Assembly (NCBI GenBank): GCA_029879825.1
Contig: JAOUPL010000010.1
Coordinates: forward strand, 1-21,261
DNA length: 21,261 nucleotides
Source of the DNA: Candidatus Bathyarchaeota archaeon
GTDB taxonomy: Archaea > Thermoproteota > Bathyarchaeia > Bathyarchaeales > Bathyarchaeaceae
Direction of reading: 5' to 3'
Position 1 is the first letter of the stretch; each line of letters begins with the position of its first letter. The notes under the pieces were generated by a model. It was not told the DNA's origin. It searched no databases and saw only the letters and a list, made by a program, of their open reading frames with translations. This document shows positions 1-6,451 of this stretch, piece by piece. A program made the translations under genes and the position numbers.

Positions 1-2
1 CG

Positions 3-401
3 ATTGCTTCAGAAAATTCACGATTCGCCCAACCTGAGGGTAAAATAGGGGCTTGGCCTCCCCTAGCGGCTGTCAGGCTACCATCAATTGTAGGAAAGGC
101 GAAAGCCATGGAAATTATGTTGACCGGGGAACCAGTCGACGCGAAGGAGGCCGAAAGAATCGGGTTAATAAATAAGGTGGTTCCGCCCGAAAAGCTAAAA
201 GACGCCGCCATGGAGACGGCGAAAAAAATAATGCGTGTGGCACCGCTCTCAGCTGAATTGATAAAGACGACTGTGAACAAGAAAATACAAGACATGGAAA
301 GCGTAATCGACGCGACAGCAATGCTCTTCTCTTCAGAAGACCTTCGTGAGGGAGCAATTGCCTTCTTGGAGAAAAAACAGCCAGTTTGGAAAGGAAAATA
401 G
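3..401 (+). CDS. Enoyl-CoA hydratase/isomerase (crotonase) family, 5' truncated by window edge
   Basis: The reading frame is open from the first bases of the window, so this is the C-terminal ~132 residues of a longer protein (family usually ~255-265 residues). The frame opens with IASENSRFAQPEGKIG, matching the crotonase segment just before the second catalytic region, then WPPLAAVRLP, then the helical tail (AKAMEIMLTGEPVDA, AERIGLINKVVP, ending in a W-K-G-K tail). The internal ATG at 108 is not the start. The 'PP-LA' version of the loop recalls cyclohexa-1,5-diene-1-carbonyl-CoA hydratases (Dch), which act in anaerobic aromatic-acid breakdown. A general enoyl-CoA hydratase is equally possible without the N-terminal half. 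Crotonase membership is firm; the substrate is not. Confidence 0.9.
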   Translation: MASENSRFAQPEGKIGAWPPLAAVRLPSIVGKAKAMEIMLTGEPVDAKEAERIGLINKVVPPEKLKDAAMETAKKIMRVAPLSAELIKTTVNKKIQDMESVIDATAMLFSSEDLREGAIAFLEKKQPVWKGK

Positions 402-421
402 CTTGGAAAATGCGCGCATAA

Positions 422-604
422 CTAATATTCATAGGTGTCTTTTACTAGAGATGAAAGCGTAGCTAACCCAACTATCCAAACTATGAATGTGGCATACCAC
501 ACTGGAAGTGCAGGCTCGTTACTATGGAAAATGTTATGATACACGGAAACAAGAAACAGCGAAATCCAACAACCCACAGTCCAAAAAATCTTAACGTCTT
601 TCAT
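422..604 (-). CDS. Small two-helix membrane protein, unknown function
   Basis: This 60-residue ORF has two hydrophobic stretches, roughly residues 7-23 and 36-54, separated by a short polar loop, with a charged MKDVK start and a KDTYEY tail. That suits a two-pass small membrane protein. No family is recognised. No Shine-Dalgarno is visible before the ATG at 602-604, but a TATA-like TTTTATGA (minus strand, 626-633) lies about 26 bases upstream, the spacing expected of a leaderless archaeal transcript. It converges on the crotonase gene with only 20 bases between the stops. It is probably real, but it rests on hydropathy and promoter spacing alone. Confidence 0.5.
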   Translation of the reverse strand: MKDVKIFWTVGCWISLFLVSVYHNIFHSNEPALPVWYATFIVWIVGLATLSSLVKDTYEY

Positions 605-1138
605 GACGGGTACAAAGTTGTGTTTTCATAAAAGACTTCTGTATTGAAGATTGATTTTCAAAATAAGGATATTAGATTTGGGTTGCGTTGGTAGTCTGCG
701 CACGCCAAAACGTTCTGCCACGAATGTTGGAGACTCATAGTTTGAGGTTGGTTTAGAAGGCTAAATTGGACCAAAAATAGTATGCCTTGAACGTGTTCGC
801 AAATCAAGATTCATAGTGAGCGAAAAAAGAGAGTTTGCACAGTTGGCGACATCGCCACTGCACACGGAAAAATTCCAATCTGCTGGCTCTTGGACAAATC
901 CGCAAGGTTTTGCTACTTCCTTTTCCTGAAGATTTCAAATCCGTCCATGTCGTTCACGTATTCGAATGCGCGCGCAACAAGCATCTTTGTGTTTGTTAGA
1001 CTATTTCGTTGAGATCACCGTAGATGTGCGCGGGAATAGGAAAATAGATCTTGGCTTCATAAACTATTTTGCCTCATTCGATTAAACCATTTTCCTAAAC
1101 CTACGATCTAATATGTATAGAGTGACGGAGATGCTGAA
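605..1138. other. 534-base stretch without an intact gene
   Basis: No intact ORF of convincing composition lies here. What can be seen: a TATA-like element for the minus-strand small membrane protein (626-633); a short hairpin (840-860; CAG, then TGGCG/CGCCA arms around ACAT, then CTG); decayed protein-like sequence on the minus strand at 913-1072 (listed separately); an alternating-GC element GAATGCGCGCG at 964-974; and an AT-rich segment near 1108-1118 (TAATATGTATAG) that could be the TATA element for the gene starting at 1139. A 37-codon plus-strand ORF from GTG 816 shows no recognisable features. Confidence 0.5.
913..1072 (-). pseudogene. Probable decayed coding remnant with a frameshift
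   Basis: On the minus strand, one frame reads YEAKIYFPIPAHIYGDLNEIV and then hits TAA. A second frame continues almost at once as TNTKMLVARAFEYVNDM and ends DGFEIFRKRK at a stop (913-915). Joined, the two halves read like one small protein of ~50-60 residues broken by a frameshift, with further stops just upstream where a start would lie. No family is recognised. The call rests only on protein-like composition in two successive frames on one strand. Chance ORF composition or a sequencing indel are alternatives. Confidence 0.3.
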
Positions 1139-1684
1139 ATGGATCTCTTAGGCCCTGAAGTAAATTATTACGTCCTCAAGGAGAAATGGTGGGACTGGGG
1201 AAGCGGTGACATCTACAATGAGGCAGGCACGCCCATAGGAAGGATGCATAGGCGAGTTATTTCTCTCAGAGCGTTAACCGAAGTGACGGAAAGAGACGGA
1301 GCCCAAGTTTTCACTGTGAACAAGAAGTTGGTTTCAATGCGCCCGTCATATATGATAAAGGATGCTGAAGGAAGCCTATTAGGTAGAACTAACAGAAAGA
1401 TTCTCACACTCTTCCGCCCAAAACTGTGGCTTGAAGGAATGGATGGAAAAAAGCTTCTGGAGGCTAAAGGCAACTTCCTAGGCAAAGACTTCGGGGTAAG
1501 AGATCTGAAAGGCAACTTGAAGGCCAAGATAGGGAAAGGCGACTTCTTCAAGGATCTAGTGTTAGGGGGAATTTTCGACTTCTCAGACACCTACGCCGTC
1601 CAAATCCTAGATCCAGAATACGATAAACGGTTACTCTTAGGATTCGTAATCGCCATAGATAACAGCGTTCACGACAAAAAGTGA
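1139..1684 (+). CDS. LURP-one-related / tubby C-terminal-like protein
   Basis: This 181-residue protein has the repeating beta-strand pattern of the LURP-one-related (LOR) family, a scramblase/tubby-like fold. It starts with YYVLKEKWWDWGSGDIYNEAG, then repeated units 'G..IGRMHRRVISLRALTEV', 'VNKKLVSMRPSYMIKDAEG', 'LGRTNRKILTLFRPKLWLEG', 'GNFLGKDFGVRDLKGN' and 'DFFKDLVLGG..DFSDTYAVQI', and closes with the hydrophobic helix FVIAIDNSV typical of the fold. The length is close to the family norm. Biochemical function is unknown; related proteins bind phospholipids or act at membranes. CGGAG (1126-1130) lies 8 bases before the ATG. It appears to be a single-gene unit upstream of TBP. Confidence 0.8.
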   Translation: MDLLGPEVNYYVLKEKWWDWGSGDIYNEAGTPIGRMHRRVISLRALTEVTERDGAQVFTVNKKLVSMRPSYMIKDAEGSLLGRTNRKILTLFRPKLWLEGMDGKKLLEAKGNFLGKDFGVRDLKGNLKAKIGKGDFFKDLVLGGIFDFSDTYAVQILDPEYDKRLLLGFVIAIDNSVHDKK

Positions 1685-1888
1685 TCAGTGCCAGAAAAAT
1701 TATAAACTATGAATGCGCGCGATTATCTCCCATCCAAACATCAAACAGCAAGGGATACCTTTAAAATATCTCAGTTATTGCTTCAACTTTGACGCGCGCA
1801 AGCGAACTTCCTAAAATCAACCGAAACAGTTATCGTTCCACGCGCTTTTTTACATGGGAACACATCCTGACGTGAGGACGGGAGCCTC

Positions 1889-2464
1889 TTGAAGGTCGAG
1901 AAAAGGGAAGTTTGCATTCAGAATGTCGTGGCCTCAGCCGCATTCAATCACCTCGTAGACCTAGACGCCATAGTCAAGGCTTTTCCACACGCCGAATACC
2001 GACCGGAAGTTTTCCCTGGACTCGCCTTTAGGCTGAAGAAACCCAAGACGTGCACCCTCATCTTTCACTCAGGAAGGATGGTGTGCACCGGAGCCAGGTC
2101 AGGGAGAGAGGCTAGAAAGGCGATCATGAAGGTCGCTAGAGAGTTAAGAGCAGCTGGCATAATCATCACCGGAAAGCCTGAGATAACGATTCAGAACATT
2201 GTTGCCTCAGGAAGCCTCGGCGGCCCAGTCGATCTCGAAGGGTTGTGTGAGCGGGCTCGCGTGGGGGGGAACATCATGTACGAGCCGGAGCAGTTTCCAG
2301 GCGCAATCTACAGAATGAGCAGCCCTAAGGTGGTTTTCCTAATATTCTCCGCTGGCAAGATCGTGTGCGTGGGCGCGAAGAGGGAGGAGGAAATCTACGA
2401 GGGCGTGGAAAATCTTCGGCGAAGGCTGGGGGAAATGAGGGTTCTCTATGAAGAAATGCCCTGA
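1889..2464 (+). CDS. tbp: TATA-box-binding protein (TBP)
   Basis: General archaeal transcription initiation factor that binds and bends promoter TATA boxes and recruits TFB and RNA polymerase. The 191 residues form the classic two imperfect direct repeats: first repeat CIQNVVASAAFNHLVDLDAI...FPGLAFRLKKPKTCTLIFHSGRMVCTGA, second repeat TIQNIVASGSLGGPVDLEGL...FPGAIYRMSSPKVVFLIFSAGKIVCVGA. The phenylalanines of the paired FPG and LIF motifs, which intercalate into TATA DNA, are present in both repeats. The start is TTG at 1889, preceded by GGGAG at 1880-1884; no in-frame ATG lies nearby upstream. TTTTTTACA at 1847-1855 is a possible promoter element. The tail is short and only mildly acidic. Strong evidence that the genome is archaeal. 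Confidence 0.96.
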   Translation: MKVEKREVCIQNVVASAAFNHLVDLDAIVKAFPHAEYRPEVFPGLAFRLKKPKTCTLIFHSGRMVCTGARSGREARKAIMKVARELRAAGIIITGKPEITIQNIVASGSLGGPVDLEGLCERARVGGNIMYEPEQFPGAIYRMSSPKVVFLIFSAGKIVCVGAKREEEIYEGVENLRRRLGEMRVLYEEMP

Positions 2465-2582
2465 TTGGAAACCCGCATCCGCATCTTGAAACACGGGAAG
2501 TTGAGGACGATAGGAGAGAAACGAATCACAAATTTAGTAAATTGACTACTTTCATCATCCAAAAAGAGATTTCTATCCCATT

Positions 2583-3512
2583 CTAGGCACGGGGCAGAGC
2601 TATCGATTTCGCAATGTCGTAGGCAACCTTGTAGTCAAGTATACCACTTGAAGACTCCACTGCTCGTTTGAACAACTCAGCTTCAATCTGGCTCTTGAAA
2701 GGCCCTATCGCCAGAGCGCCTATTCCCCAGATGCCAGGCAAAAACTCAACACCGTTATCGGTAGGTTTTAGCCCTTCAACGCCTACTGGTGGAACAGCAT
2801 TGATGTCCCCAACAACCTTACACCGCTTTCCATAGTCCTTAAGAACGTTTAGAGGAAGCAATTGGATTCCAGCAGCCCCAGCAGACAAAACAATTTCAGC
2901 TTTCCTGACGGCTTCGGCAGTTTCATCGGGCGCGCTGGCTTGCGCGCCGAAAGCTTTCTCTGATCCGATCTCTTCGTTGATTTTGCTTGCTACTGCTCTT
3001 GCTCTTTGTAACTTCCGTGATGTAACAATCACATTGCACCCCTCCATAGCATATAAACGAGCAGCAACCTGCCCGACTGGCCCGGTGCCCGCCAAGACGG
3101 TGGCATTCTTTCCGTTGAAATCGCCGAATCCCTTTTCATTGAAAAGGACTAGAGTTTTCGCCACTGCTGCTGATGCGGTCGTGTAGGCTCCACGGGGATC
3201 TACAATGACGGCGAGTTCAAAGGGTGGAAACATGGACTTCTTTGCAACTTCTAAAATTCCTAGGGCCTTTTCAACATCTTGACCTCCTATGAAAATCTTA
3301 GTGTATTTTGCTCCCCCAGGTCCGCGTGGAAACATGGCGTCTTGAATAATCCTCTTTGCATCACGGGTGTTAACATCACTATAGTGAAGAAATTGTGCAT
3401 CTGGATAAAGATCAATCGCAGTCAAGATATCAAAGGGACTCGAATGTTTGTCAGTATCCAAAAAAATTATCACTGTTTTTCTATATTTTTTGGGGGGAGA
3501 AAAACTCGACAT
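2583..3512 (-). CDS. mtdB: Methylene-H4MPT dehydrogenase, MtdA/MtdB family (paralogue 1, NADP-type site)
   Basis: Oxidises methylene- to methenyl-tetrahydromethanopterin (or the reverse) with NAD(P). The 309 residues follow MtdA/MtdB end to end: FLDTDKHSSPFD (substrate domain), DAMFPRGP, FIGGQDV, FPPFELAVIVDPRGAYTTA, a Rossmann domain with GTGPVG (142-147), then VTSRKLQRARAVASKI. The S-R-K after the second strand resembles the C-G-R-K of Methylobacterium MtdA, where it contacts the NADP phosphate. GDINAVPPVGVEGL and GIGALAIG complete the family signature. Characterised MtdA/B enzymes are from methylotrophic bacteria; methanogens use an unrelated F420-dependent Mtd. It is transcribed divergently from its paralogue from a strong TATA box (3543-3554). 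Family is firm; direction and cofactor are inferred. Confidence 0.9.
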   Translation of the reverse strand: MSSFSPPKKYRKTVIIFLDTDKHSSPFDILTAIDLYPDAQFLHYSDVNTRDAKRIIQDAMFPRGPGGAKYTKIFIGGQDVEKALGILEVAKKSMFPPFELAVIVDPRGAYTTASAAVAKTLVLFNEKGFGDFNGKNATVLAGTGPVGQVAARLYAMEGCNVIVTSRKLQRARAVASKINEEIGSEKAFGAQASAPDETAEAVRKAEIVLSAGAAGIQLLPLNVLKDYGKRCKVVGDINAVPPVGVEGLKPTDNGVEFLPGIWGIGALAIGPFKSQIEAELFKRAVESSSGILDYKVAYDIAKSIALPRA

Positions 3513-3542
3513 AGCCTTTCATCTCAACATTCTTGCCATGGG

Positions 3543-3554
3543 TATTTTTATATA
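3543..3554 (-). promoter_or_regulatory. TATA box for the minus-strand mtdB paralogue
   Basis: Read on the minus strand this is TATATAAAAATA, a near-ideal archaeal TATA element about 31 bases before the ATG at 3512. That predicts transcription starting roughly 10-15 bases before the start codon. Confidence 0.6.
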
Positions 3555-3633
3555 GTGCGATTTATGTGTTTTGTATATATCGTTGTTCCGCTAATTAATA
3601 TTATATTCACGTATATAACGTATTACGACAAGA

Positions 3634-3646
3634 AGTATATACAAAA
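3634..3646 (+). promoter_or_regulatory. TATA box for the plus-strand mtdB paralogue
   Basis: AGTATATACAAAA lies about 30-40 bases before the chosen ATG (3676), in an AT-rich divergent spacer. The spacer also holds ACGTATATAACGTATTACG at about 3609-3627, which contains a near-palindrome (CGTATATAACG) and a repeated ACGTAT. These could be sites for a shared regulator. Confidence 0.5.
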
Positions 3647-3675
3647 GCTTCATAGTACTTCTACCGAAGGTGAGA

Positions 3676-4617
3676 ATGTTGAAAAAACTGCTGTTCATGT
3701 TAGACACTGGCGGAAGAGCAAGCCCGTTTGACATTACTATGGCATACGATGCTGGATTCGACGCGGTGATGCCCTACGAAGACGTAACCCCAAGAGACGC
3801 TAAGAGTCTCACACAAGATGCAATGTTTTCAAGAAGCCCGAAAGCGTTCAAAGACACGTGCTTCTTAATCAGTGGAAGAGATGTTCTAAAGGCTGAAGAA
3901 GTTTTGAAGGCCGTAAAGAGTGCGATGTTTCCACCGTTTGAGACTTCTGTGGTAATCGACCCTGCTGGAGCATACACCACAGCCGTTGCGATAGTAGCCA
4001 AAGTTGAAGACGCTATGAAATCTTATGATCTTGGAAGCTTAGGCGGCAAAAAATACGCGGTGTTTGGAACTGGACCTGTGGGAATAACAGTAGCAGAGAT
4101 TCTGACAAGCTTGGAGTGTGAAGTGACGGTTGCTGAACCAAACCCTATGTTGAACTCGGATTACTTGCTGCAACACGAAGCTTTTACGGATGTTTTAAAG
4201 AGACACGGAGCTTATCTACACGGTGTTTCCGCGCCAGCATCAACTGACAAGATTAAGGTCTTGAAGAAAGCCGATGTAGTATTCTGCATTGCCGCTCGAG
4301 GAGTAAGAATAATCGAAAAAGAAATACTGGAGAATCTGGAACCAACGAAAGTAATGGTTGATCTAAACGCTGTTCCACCGCTAGGAATCGAAGGACTAGA
4401 GCTCAAGGATTACATGAAGGAAATAGTGCCTGGGATCTACGGAATTGGAGCACTCGTAGTCGGAGATCTGAAGTATAAGTTACAGAAAGCAATTTTACAA
4501 GACGCATGCGAAATCCGAACCCCAACTGTATACGACTACAAGTTTGTACTACAGAAAGCGAGAAACTTGCTTCAAGAAATGGCTGCTCCACCCGCACCTA
4601 AGTTAACTGAGACTTAG
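3676..4617 (+). CDS. Methylene-H4MPT dehydrogenase-like, MtdA/MtdB family (paralogue 2, altered cofactor site)
   Basis: This 313-residue protein is homologous along its whole length to the minus-strand neighbour: LDTGGRASPFDITMAYDAG, DAMFSRSP, FPPFETSVVIDPAGAYTTA, GTGPVG (131-136), VMVDLNAVPPLGIEGL, GIGALVVGDLKYKL. The residues after the second Rossmann strand are VAEPNP (152-157) instead of TSRK. An acidic residue replaces the NADP-phosphate-binding Arg/Lys, suggesting NAD or another ligand. The following stretch (LNSDYLLQHEAFTDVLKRHG) also differs, and a loose Ala/Pro tail ends the protein. ATG 3676 follows GAAGGTGA (3666-3673); GTG 3670 would overlap that site. A divergent partner of paralogue 1, it may be a second dehydrogenase with different pyridine-nucleotide or pterin specificity. 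The family is firm, the activity is not. Confidence 0.85.
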   Translation: MLKKLLFMLDTGGRASPFDITMAYDAGFDAVMPYEDVTPRDAKSLTQDAMFSRSPKAFKDTCFLISGRDVLKAEEVLKAVKSAMFPPFETSVVIDPAGAYTTAVAIVAKVEDAMKSYDLGSLGGKKYAVFGTGPVGITVAEILTSLECEVTVAEPNPMLNSDYLLQHEAFTDVLKRHGAYLHGVSAPASTDKIKVLKKADVVFCIAARGVRIIEKEILENLEPTKVMVDLNAVPPLGIEGLELKDYMKEIVPGIYGIGALVVGDLKYKLQKAILQDACEIRTPTVYDYKFVLQKARNLLQEMAAPPAPKLTET

Positions 4618-4642
4618 ACAAGTGTGCTAATGAGGACCCAAA

Positions 4643-4677
4643 AAGCCTAAGCAGGCTTCACAACAAACCCATTTTTT
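4643..4677 (+). terminator. Hairpin plus T-run after mtdB paralogue 2
   Basis: A perfect six-base-pair stem AAGCCT/AGGCTT (4643-4648 with 4653-4658, loop AAGC) is followed 13 bases later by TTTTTT (4672-4677) and more T-rich sequence. It sits between two convergent genes. Archaeal termination depends mainly on the T-run, so the hairpin may be incidental. Confidence 0.45.
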
Positions 4678-4713
4678 CTCATTTTAACTCCGTTTTACCC
4701 TTCAATTGTCTTG

Positions 4714-5727
4714 TCAAATGGATAACGTTGACGCTGGTTTATACGAATGGTTTAGAGTGATCTCAGCTATGTCCGCTGCATGATCGGCGATTCTCCTTAA
4801 GCTATCTCGTATTGAACACATCATGCAAGCTAGTAAAGGATTTGTCTCGCCAACAGTACAAGCGGCAAGTTTCTCATCAAGCTTATTTTCTCGACTTATC
4901 AAATCATTAGAAGAAGCTGTATCCCCTGAAAAGAAAGCTCTAACCGCTTCGTTGTACAGATCAAAAGTTTCGCTCCCGAGATTCAGAATATATTCCAACA
5001 TCGGATCCGAAAACCACTGATCCCTCTCCACCAATATTACATTCTTCGAAATGGCTGCTGCATGGTCCGCAACTTGCTCAATCCTGTGCACTAGAGTTTG
5101 GTAGTCGAGGCAGTCAATAGGCTCGAGACCTAATTGTTTTGACAAATCTGGGTCAAGGACTGCACCGCGAAGTAACCGGATGAGGAAAAAGCCGAGTTGA
5201 TCAACATCGTCATCAAGCGTAAATACAACCTTAGCCAACTCTGAGTCCTGATTTCTCAGCGATTCCAACGCATCGTGGCACATCGAACCTGAGATTATAT
5301 GCATTCGGCGAATAGCTGCCTCAACAGGCGCCTTCGACTCGTCAACCAAGGTTTGGATATAAATCCTTCTAGCATCCGACTCTAAAATCCCCATGTACAA
5401 TATTCCGGCTATGGCACGAACCGCTTTCTGCTGTTCAACCGTAAATATGTCTGTTGAAACCAATGTAATGCCAAAATAACCATTCAGGTAACAAGCGATT
5501 ATTTCCCGAACGAGCGAGTCCTCCTTCTCAGCAGGATCAACCTTGAGAGTGATTTTTCGAAGGTCTTTCTTTTTCTTGACTCCTGGGAAGACGACCAGAG
5601 AACGATCCCTTTGAATATCCAAAGAGACAAAGTCGCCACGTTCTAACTCGTTTAATTTTATCCAACGTTTTGGTAAGGAAACCACAAGCGACGATCTTCC
5701 GAGGGACATAATTTTGCGTTGGTCCAT
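4714..5727 (-). CDS. SpoVT/AbrB-PhoU domain regulator
   Basis: A 337-residue archaeal PhoU-type protein. Residues ~1-50 form an AbrB-like swapped-hairpin DNA-binding domain (RKIMSLGRSSLVVSLPKRW, then LNELERGDFVSLDIQRD). The rest is two helical PhoU repeats, recognisable from VDESKAPVEAAIRRMHIISGSM, HRIEQVADHAAAISKNVI and SLRRIADHAADIAEITL, with the Asp/His-rich helix motifs that bind metal clusters in PhoU proteins. Such proteins are taken to link phosphate or another signal to transcription. ATG 5727 has AAGGA 7 bases upstream; TTG 5733 is too close to that site. It converges on mtdB paralogue 2 and diverges from the fwd operon, so control of C1 genes is possible, though pst genes are the usual partners and none are in view. 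Confidence 0.85.
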   Translation of the reverse strand: MDQRKIMSLGRSSLVVSLPKRWIKLNELERGDFVSLDIQRDRSLVVFPGVKKKKDLRKITLKVDPAEKEDSLVREIIACYLNGYFGITLVSTDIFTVEQQKAVRAIAGILYMGILESDARRIYIQTLVDESKAPVEAAIRRMHIISGSMCHDALESLRNQDSELAKVVFTLDDDVDQLGFFLIRLLRGAVLDPDLSKQLGLEPIDCLDYQTLVHRIEQVADHAAAISKNVILVERDQWFSDPMLEYILNLGSETFDLYNEAVRAFFSGDTASSNDLISRENKLDEKLAACTVGETNPLLACMMCSIRDSLRRIADHAADIAEITLNHSYKPASTLSI

Positions 5728-5760
5728 ACCCAATTCCTTCAGTCATAGCACATTATTTCG

Positions 5761-5773
5761 GGTATATATAAAT
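5761..5773 (-). promoter_or_regulatory. TATA box for the AbrB-PhoU gene
   Basis: The minus strand reads ATTTATATATACC, about 35-45 bases before the ATG at 5727. A second AT-rich block (5780-5797) lies immediately further upstream. Confidence 0.5.
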
Positions 5774-5924
5774 CATTTCAATATATATTTTTATTTTCCT
5801 TTTTTCTTCGTCTTCTATGGCAAGGAAAAACCCTAGTGTAGGCTATTCTATTTTCTTTGGGGCATTTTCACGAATGTGATGTGTGCGCTGTTAAGTGTAC
5901 ATATCTTCAAAGGGGGCATCTTTA

Positions 5925-6044
5925 GTGACCCAAAATAGCCATCATCTATTGTGCAACATGAAGGGAAAAGGAGGTCTATGGAAAAAGACGATCGATAACA
6001 TTAATAGGTTGCGACAAGTAAGTAATTTTTTCAAAGTTGGGTGA
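5925..6044 (+). CDS. Possible 39-residue leader ORF before fwdD
   Basis: A GTG at 5925 has GGGGG 8 bases upstream and opens a frame ending at TGA 6042-6044, two bases before the fwdD ATG. The peptide is basic (internal start MKGKGGLWKKTIDNI, then NRLRQVSNFF). An internal ATG (5958) is a second candidate start. A third ATG in another frame (5980), preceded by a perfect AAGGAGGT, encodes only six codons. The proximity suggests translational coupling to fwdD, but no homologue is recognised and chance is possible. No clear TATA box for the fwd operon is seen in the ~250 bases before it. Confidence 0.3.
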   Translation: MTQNSHHLLCNMKGKGGLWKKTIDNINRLRQVSNFFKVG

Positions 6045-6046
6045 TT

Positions 6047-6451
6047 ATGCCTAAGTTAAAGGTTTCACTATTAACCGGTCGAACAATAGATCAAGGCAAA
6101 GGAAAGGAAATGGGCAAACTTTCCAAAGAATACTCAGAAAGCGTTGTGATTTGTCAAATGGACCCAAACGACATGAAATTTCTCGGAATAAAAGAAAGCA
6201 CCAACGTTAAAGTCATCACAGATTTCGGTTCAGTGGTCTTGAAAGCCGTGAAATCCGCTAGAGTTCCCCATCCCAAAGTTGCCTTCATTCCCTACGGTCC
6301 ATGGGCAAGCCTCATCATGAACCCTAGAACCCATGGAACAGGCATGCCCTCCATGAAGGGCATACCAGCAGAAATTGAACCAGCACCCAATGAAAAAGTG
6401 TTAAGCTTACACGATTTACTTGGCCAATTTCGGAAGGAGGGACAGCCGTGA
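6047..6451 (+). CDS. fwdD: Formylmethanofuran dehydrogenase subunit D
   Basis: Small subunit of the tungsten/molybdenum formylmethanofuran dehydrogenase, corresponding to the C-terminal molybdopterin-dinucleotide-binding domain of formate dehydrogenases. At 134 residues it has the usual length: LLTGRTIDQGKGKEMGKLS at the start, then CQMDPNDMKFLGI, NVKVITDFGSVVLKA, and the pterin-binding IPYGPWASLIMNP...GTGMPSMKGIPAEIEPA. ATG 6047 is chosen; GTG 6041 is an alternative, and GGTGA sits unusually close to the ATG. It overlaps fwdB by four bases (GTGA), the first junction of a tightly packed operon. In archaea this subunit pairs with FwdB to complete the Mo/W active site. Confidence 0.93.
   Translation: MPKLKVSLLTGRTIDQGKGKEMGKLSKEYSESVVICQMDPNDMKFLGIKESTNVKVITDFGSVVLKAVKSARVPHPKVAFIPYGPWASLIMNPRTHGTGMPSMKGIPAEIEPAPNEKVLSLHDLLGQFRKEGQP

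Noticed and set aside
840..860. Hairpin as an RNA gene or terminator
   Set aside because: The stem is short, there is no T-run, and no tRNA or known RNA features surround it.
1213..1590. 125-codon minus-strand ORF inside the LURP-one-like gene
   Set aside because: Antisense shadow with Ser/Pro/Arg-rich composition; the plus-strand protein fits a known fold.
3279..3731. 150-codon plus-strand ORF across the mtdB divergent spacer
   Set aside because: It overlaps both mtdB-like genes and the promoter region, and its translation has no coherent family features.
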